A stretch of DNA of 64,000 nt from CAAGNP01 sp045603545 (GCA_045603545.1 JAZUMG010000017.1:66098-130097); one strand, 5' to 3'. Positions 24,984 to 35,005 are shown, numbered from the stretch's first letter. The notes: generated by a model from the letters alone, not told the origin. Numbers and translations: made by a program.

Positions 24984-26090
24984 ATGGTGCCATACGATAG
25001 AAACGTTCCACATAACAATTTGCCGCCTTTACCACCGGCAATGGAGTGCTATAATACTCCTGAACTTATGCGCAAGCTTACAGATGCCAGCAGAAAGTTG
25101 GCAGAGCTCAAAGGTCTGGCATCAATGCTTCCAAATCAGTCAATCTTTGTAAATACAATATCGCTGCGTGAGGCAAAAGCCAGTAGTGCTATAGAAAATA
25201 TTTTTACTACAGATGACGAGCTGTACCGTGCACTGACTTTTCAGGATGAGGAATATGTGCAAGGGCCGGCAAAGGAGATTCTTCACTACAGGGAAGCACT
25301 TTGGGAAGGTTTTAACAATCTGGCTGTAACAGGCAAGATAACCCAGCAGTCTTTAATAGACATTTATAGAAAAGTTAATCAGACGCATGACGGAATTCGT
25401 CCGTATCAGGCTGAAATTGTCATAAAGAAAAGGGGCTGGGGGTCACTTGTAGGGGAAACTGTATATACTCCACCCAGAGGAAAGGGTGTAGTTGAAAAAA
25501 TGCTGGCAGATTTAGTAGAATTCTTGAATGATGATATAAAATTCCCAATTGATCCGCTGCTTAAGATGATTATGGCACACTATCAGTTTGAGGCAATCCA
25601 CCCTTTCCGTGATGGAAATGGTAGAACAGGAAGAATTTTATGTATTCTTTACCTTATTCAAAAGAGGTTGCTGGATATGCCTATTCTGTATATAAGTTCA
25701 TATATTCTTCAGAACAAAGACAGTTATTATTTTAATTTGGGTAATGTAACAGGTTTGCTTAACTGGAATTCCTGGATACTTTTTATGTTGGATGCAGTTA
25801 TACAGACATCGGAATATACAATTTATAAGATAAACAGGATGCGTTCGCTCATATTCAAGACTGAAGGTATAATTCCAAAATCATTACTTGCGAAGATGGA
25901 TGTCTCAAAGCTGTTTGAACAGCCATATATACGGCCAAAGAACCTTTTGTCTGAGAAAATAAAGAGTATTAACACAGCCAAGAAATATCTTGCAGAATTG
26001 GAGGGGTTAGGGTTATTGTCCAAGGAGAAAATAGGTAAAGAATTTGTCTGGTTTAATACAGAACTCATGGATATTCTTTCTTCAGAATAA
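24984..26090 (+). CDS. Fic-domain protein with C-terminal winged helix
   Basis: A 368-residue protein with an N-terminal Fic-N-like helical region (RKLAELKGL, ASSAIENIFTT; the S-A-I-E-N-I inhibitory-type motif is near residue 65). The Fic core HPFRDGNGRTGR (about 206-217) holds the catalytic His and phosphate-binding Asn and Arg residues. A C-terminal winged-helix segment (about 315-360) follows. Fic enzymes usually transfer AMP to target proteins; the self-inhibitory motif and active site both look intact. The ATG at 24984 was preferred to a TTG at 24954 inside the promoter. The winged helix and the three operator copies suggest that it represses itself. Confidence 0.87.
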   Translation: MVPYDRNVPHNNLPPLPPAMECYNTPELMRKLTDASRKLAELKGLASMLPNQSIFVNTISLREAKASSAIENIFTTDDELYRALTFQDEEYVQGPAKEILHYREALWEGFNNLAVTGKITQQSLIDIYRKVNQTHDGIRPYQAEIVIKKRGWGSLVGETVYTPPRGKGVVEKMLADLVEFLNDDIKFPIDPLLKMIMAHYQFEAIHPFRDGNGRTGRILCILYLIQKRLLDMPILYISSYILQNKDSYYFNLGNVTGLLNWNSWILFMLDAVIQTSEYTIYKINRMRSLIFKTEGIIPKSLLAKMDVSKLFEQPYIRPKNLLSEKIKSINTAKKYLAELEGLGLLSKEKIGKEFVWFNTELMDILSSE

Positions 26091-26340
26091 CACGCAATTT
26101 GATATTCTTAGATCACTCTAATGTTATGTTCTCACAACCTGCAGATATATACCAGTCATTCAATTCTGAGGTTGTGGATGGTCATGGTTTGCTGTCAAAG
26201 GGGCAGAAGAGGTGATGTGCAGAATACTTATTGTTTAGAATCAAATGTCCCTTTGTGCAGAGTCAATGCACGATTGGGCACACTTCTTTATGTGTCTGTA
26301 TTGGTATTTTTGTCAAAACAATATACAAACCGATACAATT

Positions 26341-26448
26341 ATGGAAAATAATTACTATGAAACACCTCAGCTGGAGGTTCTGGAGATTGCAGTGGAGCAA
26401 GGCTTCGCAACATCAACCGTTGATTATGAAGAGGGGTGGAAGCTGTAA
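26341..26448 (+). CDS. 35-residue orphan peptide ahead of a fimbrillin-like gene
   Basis: A tiny frame starting ATG 26341, behind a -7-like TATTTTTG at 26305-26312. Core sequence YETPQLEVLEIAVEQGF, then a Ser/Thr-containing acidic tail. Short Bacteroidales frames with a P-x-L/V-E-V-x-E-I/V pattern and a small-residue tail recur beside surface lipoprotein genes; they are often missed in annotation and their function is unknown. It has no signal peptide. The next gene starts 35 bases after its stop, so it may be a leader peptide or a secreted peptide precursor (inference). The preceding 250 bases hold no credible gene. Confidence 0.5.
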   Translation: MENNYYETPQLEVLEIAVEQGFATSTVDYEEGWKL

Positions 26449-26483
26449 GACTTATCTAAATGTGTAACAAAAAATTCAAGACA

Positions 26484-27425
26484 ATGAGAAAAATATTTTT
26501 ACTTGCTGCTATTGCAGTATTGGGTTTCTCATCATGCAAAAAGGATGAAAAACAACCACAGCAGGACCCAATCCAATTGACATTGATTACAGAAATTGCA
26601 ACACCTGCTACCAAAGCCACATATACCTATGATGAGGGGATTAAAATGGCCTGGGCAGCAGAGGAGAGAATAACCATCGTCACCTTTAAGGACGACAAGG
26701 CTGTGAGCGCCCAGAACCTCTCTTCATCCGGGGTGGCTGGTAGAAAAACCGCGACATTCTCAGGGAGCTTTACCCCAACAGATGGAGCAACATATATTGC
26801 ATGTTATCCACCTCTTGCAGAGAGGACTGGATATTGGGTTACAGAGGTGGAGTCTGGCAGGGACTGGGGGCTTCGCATCGAAATGAATGAAGATGAATTT
26901 TTGACATGGACATCTACTAACCCCCTAAATTACCAATCCGAAAATGGCTCTTTGGACATCTTGAAAGTTGGAGATGTTATGGTAGGAGATGTGGAGATCA
27001 ATGAAGGTGTTGCCACCACCACTTTACGAAAGACAATATCAGTATTGAAACTTGTACTTAATCTCCCTGATGTGGCGGTTGGAGATAAGTTGACCAGTGT
27101 TCAAGTTCATTCCCAGGGAGGAAAATCCATTACTACAGGCACATGGATACAGTATAATCAGATGGAAACACCCTTTATGTGGTATGGTGGCGGGATATCC
27201 ACTTTGCAACTTGGTCTTGGCAGCGCGGAAGGGATGGATACACCGGGTAACAAGCAGCTGGTGGTCTATATTCCAGGTGCTCTTGGAAAAATTCCTGAAG
27301 GAGATCTGGTAATAACAGTATATGGATTTAATGGCCAATATGTCAAAACAATCTCAATTCCAGAACAAAAAAATATGCAGGCGGGATTTGTGTACACAAT
27401 AAATGCGGATTTGGTAAAGGAGTAA
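26484..27425 (+). CDS. Fimbrillin-like lipoprotein
   Basis: A 313-residue lipoprotein with a signal ending GFSSC (about Cys17). The pattern after it (TEIATPATKATYTYDEGIKMAW, then ERITIVTFKD and TYIACYPP) matches the fimbrillin/FimA-Mfa superfamily of Bacteroidales, whose subunits build type V pili after proteolytic removal of an N-terminal strand. No Mfa2/FimB anchor genes are adjacent. The ATG at 26484 was chosen for a proper signal peptide. A terminator follows. Confidence 0.75.
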   Translation: MRKIFLLAAIAVLGFSSCKKDEKQPQQDPIQLTLITEIATPATKATYTYDEGIKMAWAAEERITIVTFKDDKAVSAQNLSSSGVAGRKTATFSGSFTPTDGATYIACYPPLAERTGYWVTEVESGRDWGLRIEMNEDEFLTWTSTNPLNYQSENGSLDILKVGDVMVGDVEINEGVATTTLRKTISVLKLVLNLPDVAVGDKLTSVQVHSQGGKSITTGTWIQYNQMETPFMWYGGGISTLQLGLGSAEGMDTPGNKQLVVYIPGALGKIPEGDLVITVYGFNGQYVKTISIPEQKNMQAGFVYTINADLVKE

Positions 27426-27465
27426 AACCTATGCGATAAACCAAAGCATACTTAAATATGAAAAA

Positions 27466-27500
27466 CGAAGAGGCTGACAGATTAGTCAGTCTCTTTTCTT
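27466..27500 (+). terminator. Rho-independent terminator after the fimbrillin-like gene
   Basis: Stem AGAGGCTGAC (27469-27478) / GTCAGTCTCT (27485-27494) with one G·U pair, followed by TTTCTTTG. Confidence 0.75.
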
Positions 27501-27706
27501 TGTTATACAGGGAGGATATTCCATGTGCTTGCATTCTTGTAAATGTAGGCCTTGTTAAATCATTCCCCTTAATCACCTGTTTTGTTAAATAAAATAGTTA
27601 AGTTTGCAAGATGTTTGAATTTTTGAATGTGGTGGTATCAGAGCTGTCAGAAAGTCCCTCTTTAGGTAGTTGATGCAGGCGAAACTTGAAAATTAAAAAT
27701 ATAGAT

Positions 27707-29983
27707 ATGGGTAGGAAAAATTTGCTGAGAAAATTTGTGCTGGCTGTTTTGCCGGTAGTGTTGTTTCAGTTGTTGTCGTGCACTGAACAGGATTATAAAT
27801 TTGTGGAGAAATATGAGGTTCCTTCTCAGGAGAAGATTGACCGGCAGGTGGATTCTGTGTTCCGCACTCTCACTACCAGAGAGAAAATAGCTCAGCTGAT
27901 GGTGATTGATATGACCTCTATGGACAGTAAGGAGGAGTACAGGATTCAGAAAAGGCTTGTCAGAAAGGAGAAGGTAGGTGGACTTATTCCACTGGGATAT
28001 GATGATTACAGGTCAGCTGTCAAGAAGATAAACAGACTTAACAGGTTGGCCAAGATTCCGATGCTGATGACCATCGATGGTGAGTGGGGTGTAAGTATGC
28101 GTTGGAAAGGGGTTCCCGGTTACCACACCTTTTTACAGATGGGTGCCCTCGGGAGTGACTCTCTTGTTTATGAGGTGGGCAGGATGATAGGATTGGAGTG
28201 CCGTGCACACAAATTACAGGTAAACTACTCCCCTGTGGTGGATTTGAATAACAATCCAGACAAATTTATCGTGGGAGGCAGATCATTTGGAGAGAATAAA
28301 GAGAAAGTTACAAGATATGCCATTGCGATGATGAAGGGGTTGCAGGATGGTGGTGTTGCCGGCTCTGCCAAACACTTCCCTGGACACGGTGAGACAGATG
28401 TCGATTCACACAAGGCTCTGCCGTTGTTGCCATTCACTGCAGAGAGGATAGATTCTCTTGAACTTTATCCATTCAAGAAGCTTATAGCAGAAGGGGTGGA
28501 TATGGTAATGGTGGGCCATTTGAGTATACCGGCTCTCGATTCTACCGGGGCTCCGTCTTCCATCTCAAAGCCGATTGTTACAGGTCTTCTGAGGGAGAAA
28601 TTGGGATTTGACGGGATAATATGTACAGATGCTCTGGATATGCATGGTGTGTCCAAACATAGTGGTCTGGCCAAAAAGGATATCCCTTTGGCCGCATATA
28701 AGGCAGGTGTTGACATACTTCTTATCCCAGAAGATGTCGAGGCTTCCATTACAGTTATTGAGCAGGCTCTGGAGCGTGGAGAGATCACTATGGAGGGGCT
28801 TGATATGAGGGTGAAGAAGATGCTTGCCCTTAAGGCCCGTTTTGGCCTCTTTGATGAAGATTATGATCCATATATAAATATGAAGATGTTGGATCAGTTT
28901 ACCGATATGGATCTTGCAGGCGGATATATGGAGGCCAAGCTTGACATGATGAAAAAGGTGGCCAAAAATTCGATGACTGTGGTTTTCAATGACAATTCGG
29001 ATGGTAATGGTATCCCTGTCTCCCTTAAGGGTAAAAAAGTGGCCTACGTGGGGTACAGAAATCCCCAGTTGGGACATGAGTTCGGGACGCTTGCCAAGAG
29101 ATACGGAGATGTTGATACCATTTTGCTTGGGGCGGATGCTTCATTGGCTGAGTTGAAGAGGGCCAAGGAGAGAGTTGCAGGTCATGATCTTGTGATCTTC
29201 GGATACAACAAGACAGACCAGCGCCGCTACAGAGGTTACTCTATTGTGCCTGAAGAGATCAATTTTATCACAGACTGGGCAGCAGAGCAGCCAATGATAG
29301 CTGTGTATCTCGGTACATCATATGCACTTACCAATATCCCTGGCCATAAGAATTTCAAAGCCTATGTAGTAGGTTATCTGGATACACAGGTAAACAACTT
29401 TGCTGCAGCTCAGGTGGTGTTTGGAGGTGTCCCTGCCAATGGTGTGCTCCCTGTGACCTCAGCATCATTCAAGGAGGGGGAATCTGTAATCATCCCCGGC
29501 AGATACAGGGAGGAGTATCATCACTTTATAGGGTCACGTAAAGATAAGGAGAGTGTGGTTGCATACGATTTGAAAGGGGATGCCCCTCTGTATACAGCAG
29601 TTCCTCAGGTGGCAGAGCTTGTCTCTTGTGGAAAAATCGAGCTTCCCCAAACTCTCTCAGAGTTGCTTGAGACAAATGGTCCTGATGGATCTGTCACAGT
29701 GGAAGAGCTTCTGAAAGGGTGGAAGGACAATATCTCATACCAGCAATATATGTATGCACTTTTGGGCAAATACAGGGGAGAGATTAGTGTAGAGGAGGCT
29801 GCATTGCAGATGTTTGGCAGGATAGGGATGAACTCTACCAAGATTTCAGGTACAGAGGTGATTACCAATGGAATCGACCTCAATAAATACCTCTTTACCG
29901 TCAGAAATGGTGGTAAATATGCAGGGGAGCAGATCCTCTCATCTGATGCGGCGGATTTGATCCTCAAATTCTCCATTCATTAG
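27707..29983 (+). CDS. Glycoside hydrolase family 3 lipoprotein (NagZ-like)
   Basis: A 758-residue lipoprotein (signal ending LLSC). The GH3 N-terminal barrel (about 35-370) contains AKHFPGHGETDVDSHKALP, the His-Asp catalytic loop of GH3 beta-N-acetylhexosaminidases, and the nucleophile region FDGIICTDALDMHGV. A GH3 C-terminal sandwich-like domain follows (about 410-590), then a 150-residue tail of unknown fold. Bacteroidetes relatives often carry a fused beta-lactamase domain here, but no SxxK is seen. A role in peptidoglycan or amino-sugar turnover outside the inner membrane is likely. A -7-like TAAGTTTG lies at 27599-27606; the 281-base spacer before the gene is otherwise empty. Confidence 0.85.
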   Translation: MGRKNLLRKFVLAVLPVVLFQLLSCTEQDYKFVEKYEVPSQEKIDRQVDSVFRTLTTREKIAQLMVIDMTSMDSKEEYRIQKRLVRKEKVGGLIPLGYDDYRSAVKKINRLNRLAKIPMLMTIDGEWGVSMRWKGVPGYHTFLQMGALGSDSLVYEVGRMIGLECRAHKLQVNYSPVVDLNNNPDKFIVGGRSFGENKEKVTRYAIAMMKGLQDGGVAGSAKHFPGHGETDVDSHKALPLLPFTAERIDSLELYPFKKLIAEGVDMVMVGHLSIPALDSTGAPSSISKPIVTGLLREKLGFDGIICTDALDMHGVSKHSGLAKKDIPLAAYKAGVDILLIPEDVEASITVIEQALERGEITMEGLDMRVKKMLALKARFGLFDEDYDPYINMKMLDQFTDMDLAGGYMEAKLDMMKKVAKNSMTVVFNDNSDGNGIPVSLKGKKVAYVGYRNPQLGHEFGTLAKRYGDVDTILLGADASLAELKRAKERVAGHDLVIFGYNKTDQRRYRGYSIVPEEINFITDWAAEQPMIAVYLGTSYALTNIPGHKNFKAYVVGYLDTQVNNFAAAQVVFGGVPANGVLPVTSASFKEGESVIIPGRYREEYHHFIGSRKDKESVVAYDLKGDAPLYTAVPQVAELVSCGKIELPQTLSELLETNGPDGSVTVEELLKGWKDNISYQQYMYALLGKYRGEISVEEAALQMFGRIGMNSTKISGTEVITNGIDLNKYLFTVRNGGKYAGEQILSSDAADLILKFSIH

Positions 29984-30027
29984 GGTTTGTATGGTAAAAT
30001 AATTAATTTTGTACAAGATTTGTTAAT

Positions 30028-30810
30028 ATGTTGAGCTTCCTGAACATAACCATTATCGATGTTATAGATATAATTCTGGTGGCATTTCTCCTTTATCAGT
30101 GTCTTAGACTCCTTAAAGGGACATCAGTCATAGGTATTGCATTGGGGATTGTGACCCTATATGTCTTCTGGTTTATAGTGAGTGCCCTGAATATGGACCT
30201 CCTGTCATCGATAATGGAGCAGATCCTGGGTGTCGGAGTGATTGCATTGATAATCCTCTTTCAGCAGGAGATAAGGAAGTTCCTCTTCCAGATAGGCAAG
30301 CGCTCGATAAATTCGAAACTCGGACGCTTCAGCAGGAAGTTCCTCAATCAGAACAAGGAGGTAGATGCCGGTAGTATCGAGGAGATAGCACAGGTATGCA
30401 GCAGGATGTCGGAGACCAGAACAGGGGCATTGATGGTATTCAAGCGTATATCCTCCCTTGAGGAGATCGTTGAGACTGGAGATATGATAGACGCAGTCAT
30501 AAACCGCCGTCTTATAGAGAATATATTCTGGAAAAATACCCCTTTGCACGATGGTGCCATGATAATCAACAACAACAGGATCATTGCAGCAAGGTGTACC
30601 CTTCCGGTGTCTCAAAATCTCGATCTCCCTCCACACTACGGTATGAGGCATAGGGCAGCAGCGAGTGTTACCATAGATACCGATGCTTTTGCCATCGTCG
30701 TATCGGAAGAGACCGGCAACATATCATTCGTGATGGATGGTACCATAAAAACCATAACAAGTCTGAGCGAATTGAAGCTCGCCATTGAGGGGGCTTATAA
30801 TGAAAATTAA
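30028..30810 (+). CDS. cdaA: Diadenylate cyclase CdaA
   Basis: A 260-residue protein with three N-terminal membrane helices (about 10-80) and a DAC domain (about 110-240) with the active-site motifs LHDGAMII and RHRAAASV. It makes cyclic di-AMP from two ATP. It lies 44 bases after the GH3 gene and 18 before mutS2. No CdaR gene is adjacent, unlike in Firmicutes; this is normal for Bacteroidales. Confidence 0.93.
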   Translation: MLSFLNITIIDVIDIILVAFLLYQCLRLLKGTSVIGIALGIVTLYVFWFIVSALNMDLLSSIMEQILGVGVIALIILFQQEIRKFLFQIGKRSINSKLGRFSRKFLNQNKEVDAGSIEEIAQVCSRMSETRTGALMVFKRISSLEEIVETGDMIDAVINRRLIENIFWKNTPLHDGAMIINNNRIIAARCTLPVSQNLDLPPHYGMRHRAAASVTIDTDAFAIVVSEETGNISFVMDGTIKTITSLSELKLAIEGAYNEN

Positions 30811-30828
30811 CCACCCTTTCCAATTGTT

Positions 30829-33357
30829 ATGATTCACCCAGAAAAGATAGAGCCCAAGATAGGTTTTGATAAAATAAGGGAGATGATCTCTGCCAAGTGT
30901 GGGACCGAATACGGACGCAACAGGGTAGAGGAGGAGGTTTTTTCTACCAACAGAAAGGAGATTGAGCACAGGCTCAGCCTCACAGATGAGATGAGGCTTA
31001 TCCAGATATTCGAATCCTCATTTCCAGATTCAGGTTTTATCGATTGTATCCCCTTCCTGATTCCATTGCAGGCGGGGTATTCCCATATTGACACCATATC
31101 CCTTGCCAAGTTGAGGGATACCCTTGAGACACTCCGCAAGATATTGAACTTCTTCAAAAATACCGGAGAGGGTGAGTATCCCTGCCTGAAGAAGATGTCG
31201 GAGCCTATATTTACATTCCCGGAGGTCTCCCGTCGCATTGATACCATCCTCGACCGTTTCTCAGAGGTGAGGGACAATGCCAGCGATGCCCTTTTTGAGA
31301 TACGCCGCTCAATCAGGGAGAAAGAGGGTACCATCTCCCGCAGAATCCAGGCGATATTGCGCAAAGCGCAGGAAGATGGTGTGGCAGAGGAGGATGCATC
31401 TGTCTCTGTGCGTGACGGCAGGATGCTGATCCCTGTGGCTGTGGGGAATAAGAAGAAGATTCCCGGTTTTGTATATGACGAGTCTGCATCGGGTAAAACA
31501 GCCTTTGTGGAGCCTATGGAGATTGTGGAGCTGAACAATCAGGTTCGTGAGCTCCATTTCGCAGAGCAGAGGGAGATTGTCAGGATTCTTACCGAATTTA
31601 CCGAATTCCTCAGGCCATATCTGCCGGAGATTATTGCGTCGGCGGAGTATATGGGAGAGCTTGATTTTATATCAGCTAAGGCGATGGTGGCATCCCGTTT
31701 TGCAGCGGGTAAGCCGGTCATTTCCATCTCGGGGGAGGTGCGTCTCCAGAGGGCCCGCCACCCATTGCTCGAAGAGAACCTGAAGAGGGAGGGGAAAAAG
31801 ATAGTTCCGCTCGATTTGCAGTTGAACCCTGACAAGAGGATTCTCCTTATCTCAGGCCCCAATGCCGGAGGAAAGTCGGTCTGCCTCAAGACAGTCGGTC
31901 TGCTCCAATATATGATGCAGTGGGGCATGCTGATTACTACTGCAGAGTCTTCCGAGCTTCCTGTATTCAAAGATATATTTATTGATATTGGTGACAACCA
32001 GTCAATTGAAAACGACCTCAGTACATATAGTTCGCACCTTCTTAACATGAAGAATATCCTCGATGAGGCGGGTGACAGGTCGCTTGTCCTTATCGATGAG
32101 TTCGGCTCGGGTACAGAGCCCGCAGCGGGTGGAGCCATAGCAGAGGAGATTCTCAGTGAACTTGAGAGGAGGGGTTGCTATGGGGTTATCACCACGCACT
32201 ATACTAATCTTAAGTTCTATGCAGGGAACTCTACCGGCGTGATAAACGGTGCAATGCTTTTTGATGTGCAGAAGATCGAGCCGCTGTTCAAGCTCGAGAT
32301 AGGGCTTCCCGGCAACTCGTTTGCCTTTGAACTGGCCAGAAAAATGGGGCTCCCCGAGAGCATTGTCCATGGGGCAGAGGAGAGGGCAGGCAGCGATTTT
32401 GTCACCATTGAGAGGAACCTGAGGAAGATTGCCCGCAATAAGAAACAGCTTGAAGAGAGACTTGCGAAGATAAAATCTACAGACAAGACCCTTGAGAACA
32501 TCACCGAGAAATATGAAAAGGAGCTTGGGGACATCAAATCTGTCCGCAAAGGGATCATAGAGGAGGCCAAGAGGGAGGCGCAGGAGATATTGGCCCAGGC
32601 AAACAAGAAGATTGAGGCTACCATCAAGGAGATCAAGGAGTCGCAGGCTGAAAAAGAGAAGACCAAAGTGGCCCGAAAGAGCCTTACCCTGTTCCAGGAG
32701 GAGTTGACCTCGGGAGCCAAGAGTAAAACTGACGAGGATATCGACAGGAAGATGGCCCAAATCATAGAGAGGAAGAAGCGCCAACAGGAGCGCAAAGAGC
32801 AGAGGAAGAAGAAGAGGGGTGGTCAGGATGGCGCAGCAGAGGCAAAAGAGGTGATAAAGGAGGTTCAGGAACAGAAGGAGGCTGCTCAGATCGTGGTAGG
32901 TGGCAAGGTGAAGGTGAAGGGTTCGGAACTTGTGGGTGAGGTGGTAAAGGTTTCGGGCAAGAGTATAAGTGTCGCTATAGGGGAGATCATTACCAAAATG
33001 TCCATAGATAAAGTGGAGGGTATCTCCGGCAAACAGTATAAGGACTATTTCAAACCCACGGAAAGGAAGAGTGTCTACAGCGGCTCGTCCATATCGGAGA
33101 GGAGGCTTAACTTCAACCCCAATATAGATATCCGCGGCAAGAGACTTGATGAGGCCATAGAGATAGTGACCCGCTTTATCGATGATGCCATAATGGTAGA
33201 TATGGGGCAGGTGAGCATCCTTCACGGAAAAGGTAATGGTGTCCTCCGGGAGGAGATAAGGAAATACCTGAAGATTACCCCTGGTGTGAAATCTTTCAGG
33301 GATGAACATATTGAGAGGGGCGGCACCGGTATTACCATTGTAGAACTTGACAAATAA
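30829..33357 (+). CDS. mutS2: Endonuclease MutS2
   Basis: An 842-residue MutS2. The MutS core/lever region is followed by the ATPase with Walker A GPNAGGKS (about 344-351), Walker B LVLIDEFGSGTEP and THY signature. A long charged coiled coil follows (about 530-680, Lys/Glu-rich), then a KOW-like region and the C-terminal Smr nuclease domain (about 765-842) with DIRGKRLDEA and ILHGKGNGVLREEI. MutS2 suppresses recombination and acts on collided ribosomes in some bacteria. It lies in an operon with cdaA (18 bases). Confidence 0.94.
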   Translation: MIHPEKIEPKIGFDKIREMISAKCGTEYGRNRVEEEVFSTNRKEIEHRLSLTDEMRLIQIFESSFPDSGFIDCIPFLIPLQAGYSHIDTISLAKLRDTLETLRKILNFFKNTGEGEYPCLKKMSEPIFTFPEVSRRIDTILDRFSEVRDNASDALFEIRRSIREKEGTISRRIQAILRKAQEDGVAEEDASVSVRDGRMLIPVAVGNKKKIPGFVYDESASGKTAFVEPMEIVELNNQVRELHFAEQREIVRILTEFTEFLRPYLPEIIASAEYMGELDFISAKAMVASRFAAGKPVISISGEVRLQRARHPLLEENLKREGKKIVPLDLQLNPDKRILLISGPNAGGKSVCLKTVGLLQYMMQWGMLITTAESSELPVFKDIFIDIGDNQSIENDLSTYSSHLLNMKNILDEAGDRSLVLIDEFGSGTEPAAGGAIAEEILSELERRGCYGVITTHYTNLKFYAGNSTGVINGAMLFDVQKIEPLFKLEIGLPGNSFAFELARKMGLPESIVHGAEERAGSDFVTIERNLRKIARNKKQLEERLAKIKSTDKTLENITEKYEKELGDIKSVRKGIIEEAKREAQEILAQANKKIEATIKEIKESQAEKEKTKVARKSLTLFQEELTSGAKSKTDEDIDRKMAQIIERKKRQQERKEQRKKKRGGQDGAAEAKEVIKEVQEQKEAAQIVVGGKVKVKGSELVGEVVKVSGKSISVAIGEIITKMSIDKVEGISGKQYKDYFKPTERKSVYSGSSISERRLNFNPNIDIRGKRLDEAIEIVTRFIDDAIMVDMGQVSILHGKGNGVLREEIRKYLKITPGVKSFRDEHIERGGTGITIVELDK

Positions 33358-33374
33358 TAAAGTAAAAATCAGAT

Positions 33375-33770
33375 ATGAAGAAGAATTTCAGAATTTTTTT
33401 GGCGGTAGCGGCTACCTTTATTATCGCCGCTTGTGGCAATAGCACTCAGGAGGCGACATCTGTAGCCAAGGATTTCCTCATATCATATTTCTCCACCGAT
33501 TACCATACTGCAGCTTCTTGCTGTACAGAGGATCTCGGTAAGGCCCTTATGGTGGCAGTCGAGGAGTATTATGCTATGGAGGAGAATGTGCGTGAGGATG
33601 TTATGGATATCTCTTCTGCCGTGGTCACCACCATCACATCTGTTGAGGCCATCAGCAAGGATTCGGTCCTGGTTAAGTATGATATAGATATGCCAGAACC
33701 CGAGCCAACACTTCACAGCACCCTTACGATAACAAATGTGGACGGAAACTGGAGAGTAGCGGAGTTTTAG
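33375..33770 (+). CDS. Small NTF2-like lipoprotein (DUF4878-like)
   Basis: A 131-residue lipoprotein with lipobox IIAAC. The mature part fits an NTF2-like cone: an N-terminal helix pair (ATSVAKDFLISYFSTDYHTAASCC) and C-terminal strands ending in NVDGNWRVAEF, typical of DUF4878-type proteins. No catalytic residues are evident. It lies 17 bases after mutS2 and 2 before the PHP gene. Confidence 0.7.
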   Translation: MKKNFRIFLAVAATFIIAACGNSTQEATSVAKDFLISYFSTDYHTAASCCTEDLGKALMVAVEEYYAMEENVREDVMDISSAVVTTITSVEAISKDSVLVKYDIDMPEPEPTLHSTLTITNVDGNWRVAEF

Positions 33771-33772
33771 TT

Positions 33773-34591
33773 ATGGTATTGTTTGATAATCACATACACT
33801 CATTATTGTCGGCAGACAGCGATATGCCGATAAGGGATATAGTGGATGCAGCTGTATCGCGTGGCCTATCGGGTGTTTCACTTACAGATCATTATGACTT
33901 CGAGATACCTGAGGGGGTAAAAAGTTTTACGTTTGACCCTAAAGAGCAGGCCAGTGAGATTGAGAAAACCATCATGGAGCTCCCTGTAGAGGTGGCATCA
34001 TCATTCAGAATACTCCGTGGAGTGGAGATAGGTATGCAGCCGCAATGTATTGAGGATATGGAGAGGCTTGTGGCTGAAAACGATTTTGATACAGTGGTGG
34101 GTTCACTCCATTTCATAGACGGGACAGACCCTTTTCACGGCAACTACTACCTCCCATACGGATACAAAGAGGCCTACGGACACTATCTGGAGACTATCTG
34201 GAAATGTATCGACAAGTTTGATGGACTCGACATACTCGGGCACTATGACTATATCGCAAGATATGCCCCATATCCCGAGACGACTATCTATTACTCTGAA
34301 TTTGGAGACATTCTGGATATGATTCTAAAGAAACTTGCCCAGAACGGAAAGACTTTTGAGATCAATACCAAGACATATATGCCTTTCGGTGAGCGTGAAC
34401 CTCAGCTTGATACTATGATACTGACCAGATTCAGGGAGCTTGGAGGAGAATTCATCAGCTTCGGTTCGGATGCTCATGACCTGGGTCGTGTAGGGGCAAA
34501 CTTCGACCGTTTTATCCCTATCGTCAAGAGTTGTGGAATAAGGTATAGCGTCCACTACGAAAAGAGGGTAGCGAAGCCGGAATTAATTTAG
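33773..34591 (+). CDS. PHP-family phosphatase, histidinol-phosphatase-like
   Basis: A 272-residue PHP-domain protein. The metal-binding motifs DNHIHSLLSADS (5-16), LTDHYD, GVEIG, GSLHFID, LGHYDYI and GSDAHDLGRVG near the C-terminus are all present, as in HisK-type histidinol-phosphate phosphatases. No his genes are nearby, so another phosphoester substrate is possible. It is the last gene of a plus-strand run and is convergent with the next gene, with 6 bases between. Confidence 0.82.
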   Translation: MVLFDNHIHSLLSADSDMPIRDIVDAAVSRGLSGVSLTDHYDFEIPEGVKSFTFDPKEQASEIEKTIMELPVEVASSFRILRGVEIGMQPQCIEDMERLVAENDFDTVVGSLHFIDGTDPFHGNYYLPYGYKEAYGHYLETIWKCIDKFDGLDILGHYDYIARYAPYPETTIYYSEFGDILDMILKKLAQNGKTFEINTKTYMPFGEREPQLDTMILTRFRELGGEFISFGSDAHDLGRVGANFDRFIPIVKSCGIRYSVHYEKRVAKPELI

Positions 34592-34597
34592 GCGAAT

Positions 34598-35005
34598 TTA
34601 TCTCTTTTTCTTCTTGGAGCCTTTGTTTTTCTCTTTGTCCTTCTCTTTCTTGTAGTGACCGATCTCCTTCAGATATTGGATGTACTGGTCTTCTGTAAGA
34701 ATCTTCTTGACACTTGACTTGACCTGTTCCAGCCATTTTTCTCTGATTACCTCAAAGTTTCTGAAGTCCTGGACGCCTGCAGAGCGGAGTTCCTGCATCT
34801 CGTCGTCCATTGCCTTCATGTCGTGCTGGAGGATAGAGTCGAGGTAGAATGCCTGGTGTGGCTCCAGTTTGAGCTCCTTCTCCAGACGGACAGCCTCTTC
34901 GATAGCCATCTCCTCAATGGTTTTGGGTGGCTCCTGTTCCTGTGCCACAGCGACAATTGTAGAGAAAAATATGAAAGTAATTAGGGCAAAAAGTCTTTGT
35001 TTCAT
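34598..35005 (-). CDS. Exported Spy/LTXXQ-like small protein
   Basis: A 135-residue exported protein. The ATG at 35005 was chosen since it gives the signal peptide MKQRLFALITFIFFSTIVAVAQ. The mature part is helical (ELKLEPHQAFYLDSILQHD), resembles the LTXXQ protein at 472-987, and ends in a very basic Lys-rich tail (about 30 residues). The tail could bind nucleic acid or the cell envelope; function unknown. Confidence 0.65.
   Translation of the reverse strand: MKQRLFALITFIFFSTIVAVAQEQEPPKTIEEMAIEEAVRLEKELKLEPHQAFYLDSILQHDMKAMDDEMQELRSAGVQDFRNFEVIREKWLEQVKSSVKKILTEDQYIQYLKEIGHYKKEKDKEKNKGSKKKKR

Noticed and set aside
26121..26351. Overlapping short frames between the Fic gene and the 35-residue peptide
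   Set aside because: Cys- and Arg-rich composition typical of shadow frames. One upstream start extends the orphan peptide to 67 codons, but the -7 box at 26305-26312 lies inside that extension.
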